DNA of 39,800 bases from Bacteroidota bacterium (GCA_030706235.1 JAUZOY010000004.1:1-39800); one strand, 5' to 3'. Shown: positions 1 through 11,231, counted from the stretch's first letter. Made by a program: numbers and translations. The notes: generated from the sequence alone by a model not told the origin.

Positions 1-210
1 ATTTCTTTTATTAACTCATTAATATAAATTTTAGCTTATAGTTAGTTTAGTGTTACTAACAAAATATATTAAAAGCATAATCGTTGCATAACAAAACTCT
101 ATTATTATAAATGAGAGAGGGTGTAGTTAAAAGATTTATATCGTTTTTTTAATTGTTCATTATCAATTATCAATATATCGAATTTTTAAAGCTTATTAAA
201 ATGATATTTT

Positions 211-242
211 TTGCAATAATTACAGCTTTTTTTATACCTTTG
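211..242 (+). promoter_or_regulatory. Putative Bacteroidetes-type promoter of clpC (TTG at 211-213, 21-nt spacer, TACCTTTG at 235-242)
   Basis: Matches the Bacteroidetes primary-sigma consensus TTTG / ~19-23 nt / TAnnTTTG, about 28 nt upstream of the clpC ATG. Confidence 0.55.
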
Positions 243-270
243 CTAAAATTTAACTAAACCATTGTGATGT

Positions 271-2871
271 ATGGAAGCAAAATTTTCAGAAAGCGTTAAA
301 GACGTAATGCAATACAGTAAACAGGAGGCAATAAGGTTAGGTAATGAATATGTAGGAGTTGAACATATATTCCTCGGTATACTTAGGGAAGGGAAGAGTA
401 GGGCAGTGCAGGTTCTTTCTTTACTTGGGGTTGATTTGGATGAAATTAAAAGAAAAATAGAAAATGCAATAAGAAATGACGTATCATCCTCAACAAATCA
501 GGAAAATATTCCTCTTGTAAGACAAGCAGAAAAAACTCTTAAAATTACTTATCTGGAAGCTCGTCAATTCAAAAGTCCTGAAGTCGGAACAGAGCATCTG
601 TTATTGTCGATACTTAAAGATGATGAAAACATAGTTACAAAGTCATTGATACTTTATGGAGTAGATTATCAATCAGTAAAGGATGAAATTATAGATGTTT
701 CTTCTACAAATGATTTTAATCCAAAATCGCAGTATCCGGGAGGAGCAGATGATGAAACTGATGAAGAAAGAGGTGGATTTGGACCTGCAGGCGGAAAGAA
801 AATTTCTGAAACCAAGTCTAAAACCCCTGTTCTTGACAATTTTGGGAGAGACCTCACTAAATTAGCTGAAGAAAACAAACTTGATCCCGTTGTAGGAAGA
901 GAAAAAGAATTGGAAAGAATAGCACAGATATTATGCAGAAGGAAGAAAAATAATCCTATTCTTATAGGTGAACCTGGTGTAGGAAAGTCAGCTATTGCAG
1001 AAGGTTTAGCATTAAGAATAATGCAAAGAAGGGTCTCAAGAGCGATGTTTGATAAAAGAATTATTACCCTGGATCTTGCTTCTTTAGTTGCAGGTACAAA
1101 ATACAGAGGACAGTTTGAAGAAAGGATGAAGGCAGTGATTAATGAGCTTGAAAAAAATCCCGATATAATTCTGTTTATTGATGAAATCCATACTATCGTA
1201 GGAGCCGGTGGTGCTTCCGGTTCACTGGATGCTTCAAATATGTTTAAACCTGCTTTGGCAAGAGGAGATGTGCAATGCATAGGCGCAACTACACTTGATG
1301 AATACAGACAGTATATAGAAAAAGATGGTGCTCTTGAAAGAAGGTTTCAAAAAGTTTTGATTGATCCTACTTCTGTAGATGAAACTGTTGAAATCCTGAA
1401 TAATATTAAGGAAAAATATGAAGATCATCATCTTGTTAAGTATTCTGATGAAGCTATAAAAGCTTGTGTTTCTCTTACAGCAAGGTATATAAGTGATAGA
1501 TGTTTGCCTGATAAAGCAATAGATGCAATGGATGAAGCAGGATCAAGAGTTCATATTACTAATATTCATGTACCTGCTGAAATAATCGAAGTAGAGAAAA
1601 AAATTGAAGAAGCTAAAAAAGATAAAACAAAAGCTATTCAGAGTCAGAAATATGAAGAAGCTGCAAGGTTAAGAGATATTGAAAAGAAATTTACCGACGA
1701 ACTTGAAAAAGCTAAGCGTAACTGGGAAGAATCAGCAAGAATTAACAGGGAAATTGTTTCAGAAGAAAATGTAGCTCAGGTTGTTGCAATGATGACAGGT
1801 GTTCCTGTTCAAAGAATTGCCCAGAATGAAGGTGATCGTTTGTCAAAAATGGATGAAGAACTAGAAGATTCAGTAATAGGCCAGAATGATGCTATAAAAA
1901 AAGTTGTTAAAGCAATTCAAAGAAACAGGGCAGGACTGAAGGACCCGGGTAAGCCAATAGGTTCTTTTATTTTCCTGGGACCTACCGGTGTCGGGAAAAC
2001 ACATCTTGCTAAAGTATTATCAAAATATCTGTTTGATTCTGATGATGCTCTGATAAGAATTGATATGAGTGAATATATGGAAAAATTTGCTGTTTCCAGA
2101 CTTGTAGGTGCACCTCCGGGATATGTCGGTTATGAAGAAGGAGGTCAGCTTACAGAAAAAGTAAGACGCAAACCATACTCTGTAATTTTACTTGATGAAA
2201 TTGAAAAAGCTCATCCTGACGTTTTCCATATCTTACTACAGGTACTTGATGATGGTATTTTAACTGATAGCCTTGGAAGAAAGGTTGATTTTAAAAATAC
2301 AATTATTATTATGACTTCTAACATTGGTACCCGACAATTGAAAGAATACGGACAGGGCATTGGATTCAGTACTTCTTCTAAACAACAAAATAAAGCAGGC
2401 ATAGCTCAGAGTATAATTGAAAATGCATTGAAAAAGGCTTTTGCTCCTGAATTTCTCAATAGAATTGATGATGTAGTAATTTTCAATAGCCTTGAAAGAG
2501 CCGATATTCATAAAATTATTGATATTGAATTAAGACAATTATATAAGAGACTTGAAAATCTCGGCTATGGTGTAAAGCTTACTGAAGCAGTAAAAGATTT
2601 TATTGTAGAAAAGGGTTGGGACGCTCAGTTTGGCGCAAGACCATTGAAAAGAGCTATTCAGAAATACCTTGAAGATGCGCTTGCAGAAGAAATAATAAAA
2701 TCCAAACTTCACGAAGGTGATGTTATTACAATTGATTATGATGACAATCAAAAGGAAATAAAAGTAAATATTTCCGGACCTAATGATGATGTCGCACCTA
2801 AACACGAAAGAACAGAAAAAATTAAAGCAGAAAAAAATAAAACAAATGATACGGAATCAGATATAGATTAA
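271..2871 (+). CDS. clpC: ATP-dependent Clp protease ATP-binding subunit ClpC
   Basis: Clp-N repeats, two AAA+ modules (GEPGVGKSAIAEGLA, GPTGVGKTHLAK), UVR-like motif (YEEAARLRDIEKKF), GAPPGYVGYEEGGQLTEKVRRKPYSVILLDEIEKAH signature. Confidence 0.97.
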   Translation: MEAKFSESVKDVMQYSKQEAIRLGNEYVGVEHIFLGILREGKSRAVQVLSLLGVDLDEIKRKIENAIRNDVSSSTNQENIPLVRQAEKTLKITYLEARQFKSPEVGTEHLLLSILKDDENIVTKSLILYGVDYQSVKDEIIDVSSTNDFNPKSQYPGGADDETDEERGGFGPAGGKKISETKSKTPVLDNFGRDLTKLAEENKLDPVVGREKELERIAQILCRRKKNNPILIGEPGVGKSAIAEGLALRIMQRRVSRAMFDKRIITLDLASLVAGTKYRGQFEERMKAVINELEKNPDIILFIDEIHTIVGAGGASGSLDASNMFKPALARGDVQCIGATTLDEYRQYIEKDGALERRFQKVLIDPTSVDETVEILNNIKEKYEDHHLVKYSDEAIKACVSLTARYISDRCLPDKAIDAMDEAGSRVHITNIHVPAEIIEVEKKIEEAKKDKTKAIQSQKYEEAARLRDIEKKFTDELEKAKRNWEESARINREIVSEENVAQVVAMMTGVPVQRIAQNEGDRLSKMDEELEDSVIGQNDAIKKVVKAIQRNRAGLKDPGKPIGSFIFLGPTGVGKTHLAKVLSKYLFDSDDALIRIDMSEYMEKFAVSRLVGAPPGYVGYEEGGQLTEKVRRKPYSVILLDEIEKAHPDVFHILLQVLDDGILTDSLGRKVDFKNTIIIMTSNIGTRQLKEYGQGIGFSTSSKQQNKAGIAQSIIENALKKAFAPEFLNRIDDVVIFNSLERADIHKIIDIELRQLYKRLENLGYGVKLTEAVKDFIVEKGWDAQFGARPLKRAIQKYLEDALAEEIIKSKLHEGDVITIDYDDNQKEIKVNISGPNDDVAPKHERTEKIKAEKNKTNDTESDID

Positions 2872-2898
2872 TAACTGACATTTACAACTACAACTATT

Positions 2899-4341
2899 AT
2901 GTTAAAAGATATGTTTGCAAAGAAGTCTCTTACTAAACTTATGGACGAGACTACAGAATCTCAAAATGGTTTAAAAAGAACTTTGTCTGCAACAAATCTT
3001 ATAGCTTTAGGTGTTGGTGCTATAATCGGGACTGGTATTTTTGTTCTTACCGGAACAGCTGCTGCAAATCATGCAGGTCCGGCTCTTGCAATATCTTTTA
3101 TTATTTCAGGTTTGGGTTGTGCGTTTGCAGGTTTATGTTATGCTGAGTTTGCTTCGATGATACCAATAGCAGGGAGTGCCTATACATATTCATATGCAAC
3201 TCTCGGTGAATTTATAGCCTGGATTATTGGTTGGGATCTGATTCTAGAATATTTGTTTGGCGCTGCAACAGTTGCTGTTGGTTGGTCGGGTTACATCGTG
3301 AGTTTTTTAGCTGATTGTAAAATAAAAATCCCCGAAAATTTATGTCATGCACCCCTAGAACATACACCTGCAGGGTGGCATTTTACCGGGGCAATAATGA
3401 ATTTTCCTGCAATTTTTATTATTGCATTAATGACAACTTTACTTGTAATTGGAATAAAAGAATCTGCAAAATTCAATAATATAATTGTTTTTATTAAAGT
3501 TGTTGTAATTCTTTTGTTTATAGCATTTGGTGTATCATATATATTGCCTTCCAACTGGACTCCATTCATTCCTGAAAATACAGGTACGTTTGGTGTTTAT
3601 GGATTAAGTGGAATATTCGCAGGGGCAGGAGTTATCTTTTTTGCATATATCGGATTTGATGCAGTTTCAACTGCAGCGCAGGAAGCCAGGAATCCTCAAA
3701 AGGATATGCCTAAAGGTATATTGGTATCTCTTATAGTTTGTACTATACTATATATTCTTGTAGCGCTGGTTCTTACCGGTATAGTGAATTATAAGGAACT
3801 AAATGTACCAGCTCCGATAGCATTGGCAATTGACAGATCAGGAAATGCATTAAACTGGTTAAGACCACTGATAAAAATTGGTGCAATAGCAGGACTTAGT
3901 TCTGTGGTTCTTGTAATGCTTATGGGACAACCAAGAATATTCTTTTCGATGGCCAAAGATGGATTATTACCACAGAGTTTTTCTAAAGTTCATCCTAAAT
4001 TCAAAACCCCTTATATTACTACTATATTAACCGGGGGAGTAGCAGCACTTGTTGCCGGCTCTTTACCAATAGGTATTCTTGGTGAACTTGTTTCCATAGG
4101 GACTTTGCTTGCTTTTGTTATTGTCTGTGTTGGAATTATTGTCTTAAGAAGAAAAAATCCGGATATAAAACGTCCATTTAAAACTCCATTAGTACCTGTA
4201 GTACCTGTACTTGGTGCATTAATTTGTTTTGCTCAAATGTATTCACTTCCGTCTGATACGTGGTGGCGATTGATAATCTGGATGGCAATAGGGTTTGTAA
4301 TATATTTTACTTATAGTATTAAACGAAGTAACCTTAGGTAG
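2899..4341 (+). CDS. APC-family amino acid permease (cationic amino acid transporter-like)
   Basis: N-terminal LGVGAIIGTGIFVLTGTAAANHAGPALAISFIISG signature of APC transporters; many TM segments. Confidence 0.92.
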   Translation: MLKDMFAKKSLTKLMDETTESQNGLKRTLSATNLIALGVGAIIGTGIFVLTGTAAANHAGPALAISFIISGLGCAFAGLCYAEFASMIPIAGSAYTYSYATLGEFIAWIIGWDLILEYLFGAATVAVGWSGYIVSFLADCKIKIPENLCHAPLEHTPAGWHFTGAIMNFPAIFIIALMTTLLVIGIKESAKFNNIIVFIKVVVILLFIAFGVSYILPSNWTPFIPENTGTFGVYGLSGIFAGAGVIFFAYIGFDAVSTAAQEARNPQKDMPKGILVSLIVCTILYILVALVLTGIVNYKELNVPAPIALAIDRSGNALNWLRPLIKIGAIAGLSSVVLVMLMGQPRIFFSMAKDGLLPQSFSKVHPKFKTPYITTILTGGVAALVAGSLPIGILGELVSIGTLLAFVIVCVGIIVLRRKNPDIKRPFKTPLVPVVPVLGALICFAQMYSLPSDTWWRLIIWMAIGFVIYFTYSIKRSNLR

Positions 4342-4380
4342 ATTCAGGATTTTTATCCTGTAAGAAAATGTTGAGCTTGT

Positions 4381-4830
4381 ATGCAATCAGTAATAAATAT
4401 AAAAAATAAAAAAGCAGAATTCGAATATTATCTCATTAACAAATTTACTGCAGGTATTCAGCTGACAGGGACAGAGATAAAATCAATCAGAATGGGTCAT
4501 GCAAATCTTACTGACTCATATTGTTTATTTATTAAAGGAGAATTATGGGTAAAGAATATGCATATCTCTCAATATTCTGAAGGAACGTATAATAATCATG
4601 AACCCAAAAGAGACAGGAAATTACTTCTTACTAAAAGAGAATTGAGAAAACTTGAACTGAAACTAAAGGATCAGGGTGTTACTATTATTCCTACATTGCT
4701 CTTTATTAATGAAAAAGGTCTTGCTAAATTGGAAATTGCTCTGGCTAAGGGTAAAAAACTTTATGATAAAAGAGAGACAATGAAAAGCAAAGATGCAAAA
4801 CGGGAGATGGAAAAAAGGATGAAAGAATGA
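4381..4830 (+). CDS. smpB: SsrA-binding protein SmpB
   Basis: [40 protein letters not shown] and [21 protein letters not shown] are SmpB signatures. Confidence 0.97.
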   Translation: MQSVINIKNKKAEFEYYLINKFTAGIQLTGTEIKSIRMGHANLTDSYCLFIKGELWVKNMHISQYSEGTYNNHEPKRDRKLLLTKRELRKLELKLKDQGVTIIPTLLFINEKGLAKLEIALAKGKKLYDKRETMKSKDAKREMEKRMKE

Positions 4831-4852
4831 TATAAATGTAATAAATCTAAAT

Positions 4853-4888
4853 AAAAAGCCCCTGCATTCTGAAATACCGGGGCTTTTT
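4853..4888. terminator. Bidirectional intrinsic terminator between smpB and the convergent T9SS gene
   Basis: Perfect inverted repeat AAAAAGCCCC (4853-4862) / GGGGCTTTTT (4879-4888). Confidence 0.85.
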
Positions 4889-4908
4889 ATTTAGTTATTT
4901 ATTATTCC

Positions 4909-7900
4909 TTAATTTTTAATTATATTTCTGATAATTCTATTATTACCATCATATGCTTCAAACATATAAACACCTTCAGGTAAATTACTGATATCTATTT
5001 GAGAAATTATTATTTTATTTTCAGCATTATATTTTTTTTCGAATACTACAATACCTAAAATATTCATGACTTTTACGTCAAACATTTTTTCAGTTGGGGA
5101 TGAAATTACCATATTATAGATTCCTGTTCCAGGATTTGGATAGATGTTTAAATCAATATTACTATTTTGTGTACCTGTAAATGTTATTTGATTATTATTG
5201 TCATTGCTATCAAAATCCTTACAATATATTGGCGTAACTACAACACTACTTGTTGAACTGCAGCCATAAAGATTTGTGGCTGTTACCGTATATGTTGTAA
5301 TCAGTTGTGGTGACACAATTATAAGTGGTGCAGTAGAACCATTGCTCCATTTGTAATAATTGCCTCCGCTGGCTATTAGAAATGTATATTTCCCTTTGCA
5401 TACTGATCTGTTTGCTCCAGCTCTAGCTATTGGCTGATTGCTTACTGATACAACGGTAAGGTCTGTAGCACTACAACTACCAGCATAAGCTGTTAATATA
5501 TATATTTTGGTGATTGTAGGGGTTAGTGTTATTGAGGCAGTTTTAGTTCCCGTACTCCAGCTATATGTTGTTCCTCCTGTTCCTGTCAGAGTTACAGAGT
5601 TTCCTTTACAAACTGTCCGGTCAGGACCTGCATTTGCTGTTATTGCATTATCAACTTTTATAGCTATTTGTGTTGTTTCGCTGCATAATGATGTTACATT
5701 AACAGTTACTTTATATGTAGTAGTTGCTGTTGGTGCAACTGAAATAGATTGAAGTAATGATCCTGTACTCCACTTATATGTTACACCACCTGTTGCTTTT
5801 AAATTAACAGTGCTTCCTTTACAGATTGTTTGTGATGGAGTTGCTGAAATCGTTGGTAATGTATTTACAGATACTACAATAGTATCTCTGTTGCCACAAC
5901 CATTTAAAGTTCCTGTTACAATATAAGTTGAAGTGACTGTTGGATTAACTGCGACTGTATCTTTTATACCTAACCCGTTGCTCCATGTATATGTAGATGC
6001 ACCTGTTGCAGTTAATTTTATAGAACTTCCATTACATAATGATACATCGGAACCAGCATTTACAACAGGAATCTGATTTACAGTTAATGCTTTAGACGTT
6101 GATGTAGCATTTGGTTGACATATACCTGATACAATACATCTGTATTTATAACCTGTCATTGAAAATTTACATCCTTTAATTGAAAGCAATGCAGTTTGTG
6201 AACCACTATAATTTCCGGTGTCAACTACATCTTTGAATCCTGAACCTCTATCTTCCTGCCATTTAAAACCAGAACCTGAGTTTGATGCCGTAATTGAAAA
6301 ATTTGCTGTACTACCATTACATACTGTTATATCGGAACCTGCATCTGTTATTACAGGTGCTTGATTTACATTTACAATAATTCTGTTTGTATTATAACAT
6401 GCCGGTTGAGAATTGCATTTTACAGTTAAAGTATATGTGGTTGTTAAAGAAGGTGCAAGACTATTTACGTTTTCAGTTGTGTCACCTGATGACCATAAAT
6501 ATTTCCAAGTACCTGTACAACCTGAACCGTTACCTGAATGGTTACCCGTTAGATTAACAATATCACCTTTACATATTGTTATTGAATTTACTGCTCCATT
6601 TGCCTGAGCTGAAATTGATGGTGTTGTGCAAGTAGTAACGCTTATGTAATCATAAGTAGCACCTGTGCATGTAACAGGACCTTTTACTCTGTAATAATAA
6701 GTAATGCCTGAAGAAATTCCTCTGACAATATAACTTGTTACATTGCCTACATTAAGATTGTTAAATCCTGTAACTATATTAGTGAAGTTAGAATCTGTTG
6801 CTACATCTAAATAATAAGAAGTAACTCCCGGAACAGCATTCCAGTTAGCAGTAAATTGTAAATCAGATATTCCTGTCGCTGAATTAGGTATAATTCTTGG
6901 AGCTGCGCATGATGTTGTAAAATAACCTATTTCTGAATAGCATTCATTCCCATTTGATGTGTTTGGGTTTGCATCATAAGGTAATACATAAACTCTGTAT
7001 GTTCCTGCATTTGCAAAACGTATTGTTACATTCCTTGTACCCTGACCTGATGTGATATAACTGGTATCGCTATAAATAATATCACCAGTTGTATTAACTT
7101 TTCTTACCATCCATTTATAATAATTTGCATAAGTTACCGCTGAACAGCTGAAATTATATTTCTTATTAGTATCCCATGGACCATTAATACCTGTGATTGT
7201 TGGTTTTGCTTGTTTACTTATTCTGCAATCACGATCTATTATTTTAATTTCATCTATTCCTTCAGTCATTGATGAACAGAATCCTCCATTTTCAATTTTT
7301 ATTCTTACATTTTTATTTAGTGTTTTGTATGCTGAAAGATCATAACATATTGTGTTATATGAATTATCTTCTTTTTTCCAGCTATTATTTGGAAAATATG
7401 ATTTAACAGGTAAACTTTTCCATGAGTTATTTGTGCTGTACATACCTATCATAATTGAGGCTTTGGGTGCGTAGAATGAATAATCTTCATCTGATACATA
7501 GCTATTTGGGCCTCCACATGGATATTGTGAAAGAAAATTGTATCTAAGTTCCGGATATGTAAGACTGTAGATATTTAATTCTTTTGTTACAATACCTGAA
7601 GTATTTGTAAGATTTGTACAAATTTCATTGCCATTGTTTAATGAAACATAATAATCTGAAGTTCCGTTTACTCCACCTGTTAATAGCCTTGAATTACAAT
7701 TTGTTGTTTGATTGTTTGAATGATAAACTATATATTTATTAGTATCAGTTGGCCACCAGTTTGAAGTGAATGAATATGACATGGTATTTGAAATTTTTCC
7801 TGCACCTGATGCATAGATATTAATATCGTCTATCACTACTGTATTTGCTGGGGTAGAACCTCCATTTGGAAAAAATATGCAAAATGAAATAAGATTTCCC

Positions 7901-8370
7901 CCGGCAATTTCTCTTGGAATGTTAAATGTTCCTGCACTTCCACATGATGACCCTGTAATTCCTACCGGTAAATTTGCTGTGCCAAGTTTAGTCCATTCAT
8001 TATCTGTTAAGTTTGAAGTGCTAAAGGTACAATGTCCACCTATTCTGAAATATATCACAGGTTGTGAAATTGTTGTTGCTCCTCTTTTGCCATTAAATGT
8101 AATTGAAACACCTGTACCCTGTGGAACTAAAATATCTGAAGTATACATGTATGCACTATTGGTCGTAGCTTGTATTAAAGGATTCCCAATTGCTCCGCCG
8201 CATGTGTAATTTGTACCTTGTGTTCTGGTGATACCAGATGATGTCCATCTGGTGGCAGAAGGCGTTGCTGTTGCTGTGAAATCTTCAGTGAATGGTAAAT
8301 TGTATGATTGAGCTAAAATATTGCTCAAAATTGTTACAATAAAAGAAAATGTAAATAATAATTTTTTCAT
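4909..8370 (-). CDS. Large secreted multidomain protein with Fn3-like domain, Ig/PKD-like repeats and T9SS type A sorting domain
   Basis: Signal peptide MKKLLFTFSFIVTILSNILAQ; Fn3-like segment (AAPRIIPNSATGISDLQFTANWNAVPGVTSYYLDV); repeats of the form ..AG.D..VC.G....L.A.GG..Y.WS.G...; C-terminal LNIYPNPGTGIYNM...ISNLPEGVYMFEA...IIKN typical of T9SS type A CTDs. Confidence 0.85.
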   Translation of the reverse strand: MKKLLFTFSFIVTILSNILAQSYNLPFTEDFTATATPSATRWTSSGITRTQGTNYTCGGAIGNPLIQATTNSAYMYTSDILVPQGTGVSITFNGKRGATTISQPVIYFRIGGHCTFSTSNLTDNEWTKLGTANLPVGITGSSCGSAGTFNIPREIAGGNLISFCIFFPNGGSTPANTVVIDDINIYASGAGKISNTMSYSFTSNWWPTDTNKYIVYHSNNQTTNCNSRLLTGGVNGTSDYYVSLNNGNEICTNLTNTSGIVTKELNIYSLTYPELRYNFLSQYPCGGPNSYVSDEDYSFYAPKASIMIGMYSTNNSWKSLPVKSYFPNNSWKKEDNSYNTICYDLSAYKTLNKNVRIKIENGGFCSSMTEGIDEIKIIDRDCRISKQAKPTITGINGPWDTNKKYNFSCSAVTYANYYKWMVRKVNTTGDIIYSDTSYITSGQGTRNVTIRFANAGTYRVYVLPYDANPNTSNGNECYSEIGYFTTSCAAPRIIPNSATGISDLQFTANWNAVPGVTSYYLDVATDSNFTNIVTGFNNLNVGNVTSYIVRGISSGITYYYRVKGPVTCTGATYDYISVTTCTTPSISAQANGAVNSITICKGDIVNLTGNHSGNGSGCTGTWKYLWSSGDTTENVNSLAPSLTTTYTLTVKCNSQPACYNTNRIIVNVNQAPVITDAGSDITVCNGSTANFSITASNSGSGFKWQEDRGSGFKDVVDTGNYSGSQTALLSIKGCKFSMTGYKYRCIVSGICQPNATSTSKALTVNQIPVVNAGSDVSLCNGSSIKLTATGASTYTWSNGLGIKDTVAVNPTVTSTYIVTGTLNGCGNRDTIVVSVNTLPTISATPSQTICKGSTVNLKATGGVTYKWSTGSLLQSISVAPTATTTYKVTVNVTSLCSETTQIAIKVDNAITANAGPDRTVCKGNSVTLTGTGGTTYSWSTGTKTASITLTPTITKIYILTAYAGSCSATDLTVVSVSNQPIARAGANRSVCKGKYTFLIASGGNYYKWSNGSTAPLIIVSPQLITTYTVTATNLYGCSSTSSVVVTPIYCKDFDSNDNNNQITFTGTQNSNIDLNIYPNPGTGIYNMVISSPTEKMFDVKVMNILGIVVFEKKYNAENKIIISQIDISNLPEGVYMFEAYDGNNRIIRNIIKN

Positions 8371-8657
8371 AAAAACTTAAAAAGATGATTGTGAACCTAT
8401 TAGATGTTTTGCTGTACGGGTACAAAAGTAATAGTTTTTCACTATTAAAAAAACATAATTATTTAATAATTACTGTGTTTGTGATTGATTAATGTTTTAA
8501 TAATTATACTATAGCTTTTTTTTATTATAATTTGACTTAATATTTGTGTTTTTTTTGTTTTAAATGATTGGCGCTAAAAATTATTTTCTATTAATCGGAA
8601 AATAGTACTTTTGTAAAATGTATCAACATTTTTTAAAACTTTTTAAAAATATTATAT

Positions 8658-10307
8658 ATGAATAGCAACTTAATTTTATCTTCAAACAGAGATACATATT
8701 TAAATATTGGAAAATATGGAATCACTAATGCAAAAGAATTATTTCATAACCCATCATATGAGGAACTCTTTGTTCATGAAACAGACTCCAACCTTACTGG
8801 ACTTGAAAAAGTTGTTGTAACAGATACTGGAGCAGTTGCAGTTGATACCGGTATATATACAGGTCGTTCTCCAAAAGATAAGTATATCGTTGAAGAAGAA
8901 GTTTCCAGAAACAATGTTTGGTGGGCAAGTCCCACAAGAAAAGGCTCTGATAATAAACCTGTTTCAGAAAAAGTCTGGGGTGAAATGCTTGAACTTGCGC
9001 AGAAACAATTGACAGGTAAAAAATTATATGTATTAGATGCTTATTGTGGAGCAAATGAAAGTTCAAGACTTAAGATAAGGGTAATAACTGAAGTTGCCTG
9101 GATGGCTCATTTTGCTAAAAACATGTTTATTCGTCCGGCAGAAGATGAATTAGCAGATTTTCAACCAGACTTTGTTCTTTTACATGCATGTAAAGCTACA
9201 AACCCTAAATGGAAAGAACAGGGATTGAACAGTGAAGTATTTGCTACATTCAATATAAAAGAAAAAATGGCTCTTATTGCAGGTACATGGTATGGCGGCG
9301 AAATTAAAAAAGGAATGTTTTCAATAATGAACTATTTCTTACCTTTGAAAGGTATGCCTTCAATGCATTGTTCTGCAAACATGGCTAAAAATGGTGAAAC
9401 TGCAATATTCTTCGGACTTTCAGGAACAGGTAAAACAACTTTATCAACAGACCCGGAACGTGCTTTAATCGGTGATGATGAACATGGTTGGGATGATGAA
9501 GGCATTTTTAATTATGAAGGAGGTTGCTATGCTAAAACAATAAACCTAAGCAAAGAAAACGAACCTGATATTTATAATGCAATTAAGAGAGATGCACTTC
9601 TTGAAAACGTTGTAGTAAATAAAAATGGAGAAATAGATTATAAAGATGGTTCAAAAACTGAAAATACCAGAGTTTCTTACCCAATATATCATATTAAAAA
9701 TATTGTTGCTCCGGTATCAAAAGGAACACATCCTAAACATATCATTTTTCTTGCTGCTGATGCATTTGGAATTTTGCCTCCAGTTGCAAAACTATCAAAA
9801 GACCAGACAATGTATCATTTCCTAAGCGGATATACTGCTAAACTTGCCGGAACTGAAAGAGGAATTGTAGAACCAACGCCAACATTCTCTTCTTGTTTTG
9901 GCGCTGCATTCCTACTTTTACATCCAACAGTATATGCACAGGAATTAAGCAAAAAGATGGAAGAATATGGCTCAAAAGCTTATCTTGTTAACACAGGTTG
10001 GGTAGGTGGCGCATATGGAACAGGTAAAAGAATAAATCTGCCAACCACAAGAGCAATCATTACTGCTATACTTAATGACACATTAGTTGATGGCGAATTC
10101 GAAGAACTTCCTGTTTTTGGACTTATGATTCCTAAACAAGTTAAGAATGTAGATTCAAGTATACTTAATCCAAGAAATTCATGGAGTAATAAAGAAGCTT
10201 ATGATAAGGCAGCTGTTGAGCTTGCGAAAAAATTCATTGCAAACTTCAAAAACTTCACTGATAATGATGAAGGGTTACGTCTTGAAAAAGCCGGACCCAA
10301 AATCTAA
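8658..10307 (+). CDS. pckA: Phosphoenolpyruvate carboxykinase (ATP)
   Basis: [71 protein letters not shown] signatures. Confidence 0.97.
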   Translation: MNSNLILSSNRDTYLNIGKYGITNAKELFHNPSYEELFVHETDSNLTGLEKVVVTDTGAVAVDTGIYTGRSPKDKYIVEEEVSRNNVWWASPTRKGSDNKPVSEKVWGEMLELAQKQLTGKKLYVLDAYCGANESSRLKIRVITEVAWMAHFAKNMFIRPAEDELADFQPDFVLLHACKATNPKWKEQGLNSEVFATFNIKEKMALIAGTWYGGEIKKGMFSIMNYFLPLKGMPSMHCSANMAKNGETAIFFGLSGTGKTTLSTDPERALIGDDEHGWDDEGIFNYEGGCYAKTINLSKENEPDIYNAIKRDALLENVVVNKNGEIDYKDGSKTENTRVSYPIYHIKNIVAPVSKGTHPKHIIFLAADAFGILPPVAKLSKDQTMYHFLSGYTAKLAGTERGIVEPTPTFSSCFGAAFLLLHPTVYAQELSKKMEEYGSKAYLVNTGWVGGAYGTGKRINLPTTRAIITAILNDTLVDGEFEELPVFGLMIPKQVKNVDSSILNPRNSWSNKEAYDKAAVELAKKFIANFKNFTDNDEGLRLEKAGPKI

Positions 10308-10332
10308 ATCAATCTTATAAATATTTCTAAAG

Positions 10333-10363
10333 GTCCTGTCAATTATTAAAAACTTGACAGGAC
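10333..10363 (+). terminator. Intrinsic terminator of pckA
   Basis: Inverted repeat GTCCTGTCAA (10333-10342) / TTGACAGGAC (10354-10363) followed by TTTTT. Confidence 0.85.
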
Positions 10364-10571
10364 TTTTTAATATACAGAAGATATCACCTGAATCAATTAT
10401 TTTTACGTTAATAAAATTATTGATATTTTCTGAAATTTTACTTCGTGTGTATTTATTCATTTGTTTTATGTATTAAAAAAAGTGTCAATAATCTAAATGT
10501 AAATGATCATTTTAATATATTAGTTGAAAATGTATAAATTTGCATATGAATAATTATAATAAAGCAAATGA

Positions 10572-11228
10572 ATGTTTAAAGAAATATTCCACTTAATATT
10601 GAAGGATTATAAAATTGAATTAAGACAGAAAAATGTGTTAATGGGTATTGTTCTGTATGTTTTTTCATCTGTTTTTATGATTTATATCACTTTCAAAGAA
10701 GGTATATGTGACAATAAAACATGGATAGGTCTGCTTTGGATAATAATATTATTTTCGGTAGTCAGTACCATTGGTACCGGTTTTGCAAAGGAAAGAAAGG
10801 AACTAAGGTTCTATTTGTGCACACTTGTAAACATAGAGGCTATTGTTTTTGGTAAAATGATTTACAATATTATTCTTATGCTTATAGTTGGCATTGTTTG
10901 CTATACTTTCTATATAGTTCTTACAGGTAATATTGTAAACAACATAATTATATTCGGAATTACTTTTTTACTTGGTATCACAGGTCTTGCTTCTATTTTT
11001 ACTTTGGTAAATGCAATTGCAATAAATGCAGACAATAATTTTACACTTTCAGCTATTTTAGGTATTCCATTGATTATTCCAATGTTGATTTTAATAATAA
11101 AATTGAGTGAGTATTCTTTGTTAGCAGAATATAATACGGAAATATTTAAATATTTCCTATTACTTTTTGCATTAAATCTTATAATTGCAGGGCTTACTTA
11201 TCTACTCGCTAAATTTATAAAAGGTTAA
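10572..11228 (+). CDS. ccmB: Heme exporter protein B-like (CcmB) membrane protein
   Basis: About 218 aa, six predicted TM segments, N-terminal KDYKIELRQKNVLMGIVLYVFSSVFMIYITFKEG and LRFYLCTLVNIEAIVFGKMIYNI pattern of Bacteroidetes CcmB. Confidence 0.82.
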   Translation: MFKEIFHLILKDYKIELRQKNVLMGIVLYVFSSVFMIYITFKEGICDNKTWIGLLWIIILFSVVSTIGTGFAKERKELRFYLCTLVNIEAIVFGKMIYNIILMLIVGIVCYTFYIVLTGNIVNNIIIFGITFLLGITGLASIFTLVNAIAINADNNFTLSAILGIPLIIPMLILIIKLSEYSLLAEYNTEIFKYFLLLFALNLIIAGLTYLLAKFIKG

Positions 11229-11231
11229 ACT

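Noticed and set aside
41-60. Inverted repeat GTTAGT...ACTAAC at the left edge
   Set aside because: Only 6 bp with an 8-nt loop in AT-rich DNA; expected by chance and without T-tract context.
159-174. Short direct repeat ATTATCAATTATCAAT upstream of clpC
   Set aside because: Two copies of a 7-mer in AT-rich spacer; too short to call a repeat element or CRISPR-like array.
669-1280. 203-aa minus-strand ORF inside clpC
   Set aside because: Shadow ORF antisense to a strongly conserved ClpC coding region; low-quality composition and no domain. The same applies to 1234-1431, 2211-2402, 2260-2511 and 2539-2805.
5507-8209. Plus-strand ORFs (5507-5752, 6413-6607, 7877-8209) inside the T9SS type A gene
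   Set aside because: Antisense to a long coherent CDS with signal peptide and sorting domain; no independent start or termination signals.
8606-8613. TACTTTTG -7-like element upstream of pckA (and similar isolated elements at 8423-8430, 19200-19207, 30090-30097, 32691-32698)
   Set aside because: They match the TAnnTTTG half-site but lack a clear TTG partner at the proper spacing, so I did not list them as promoter features.
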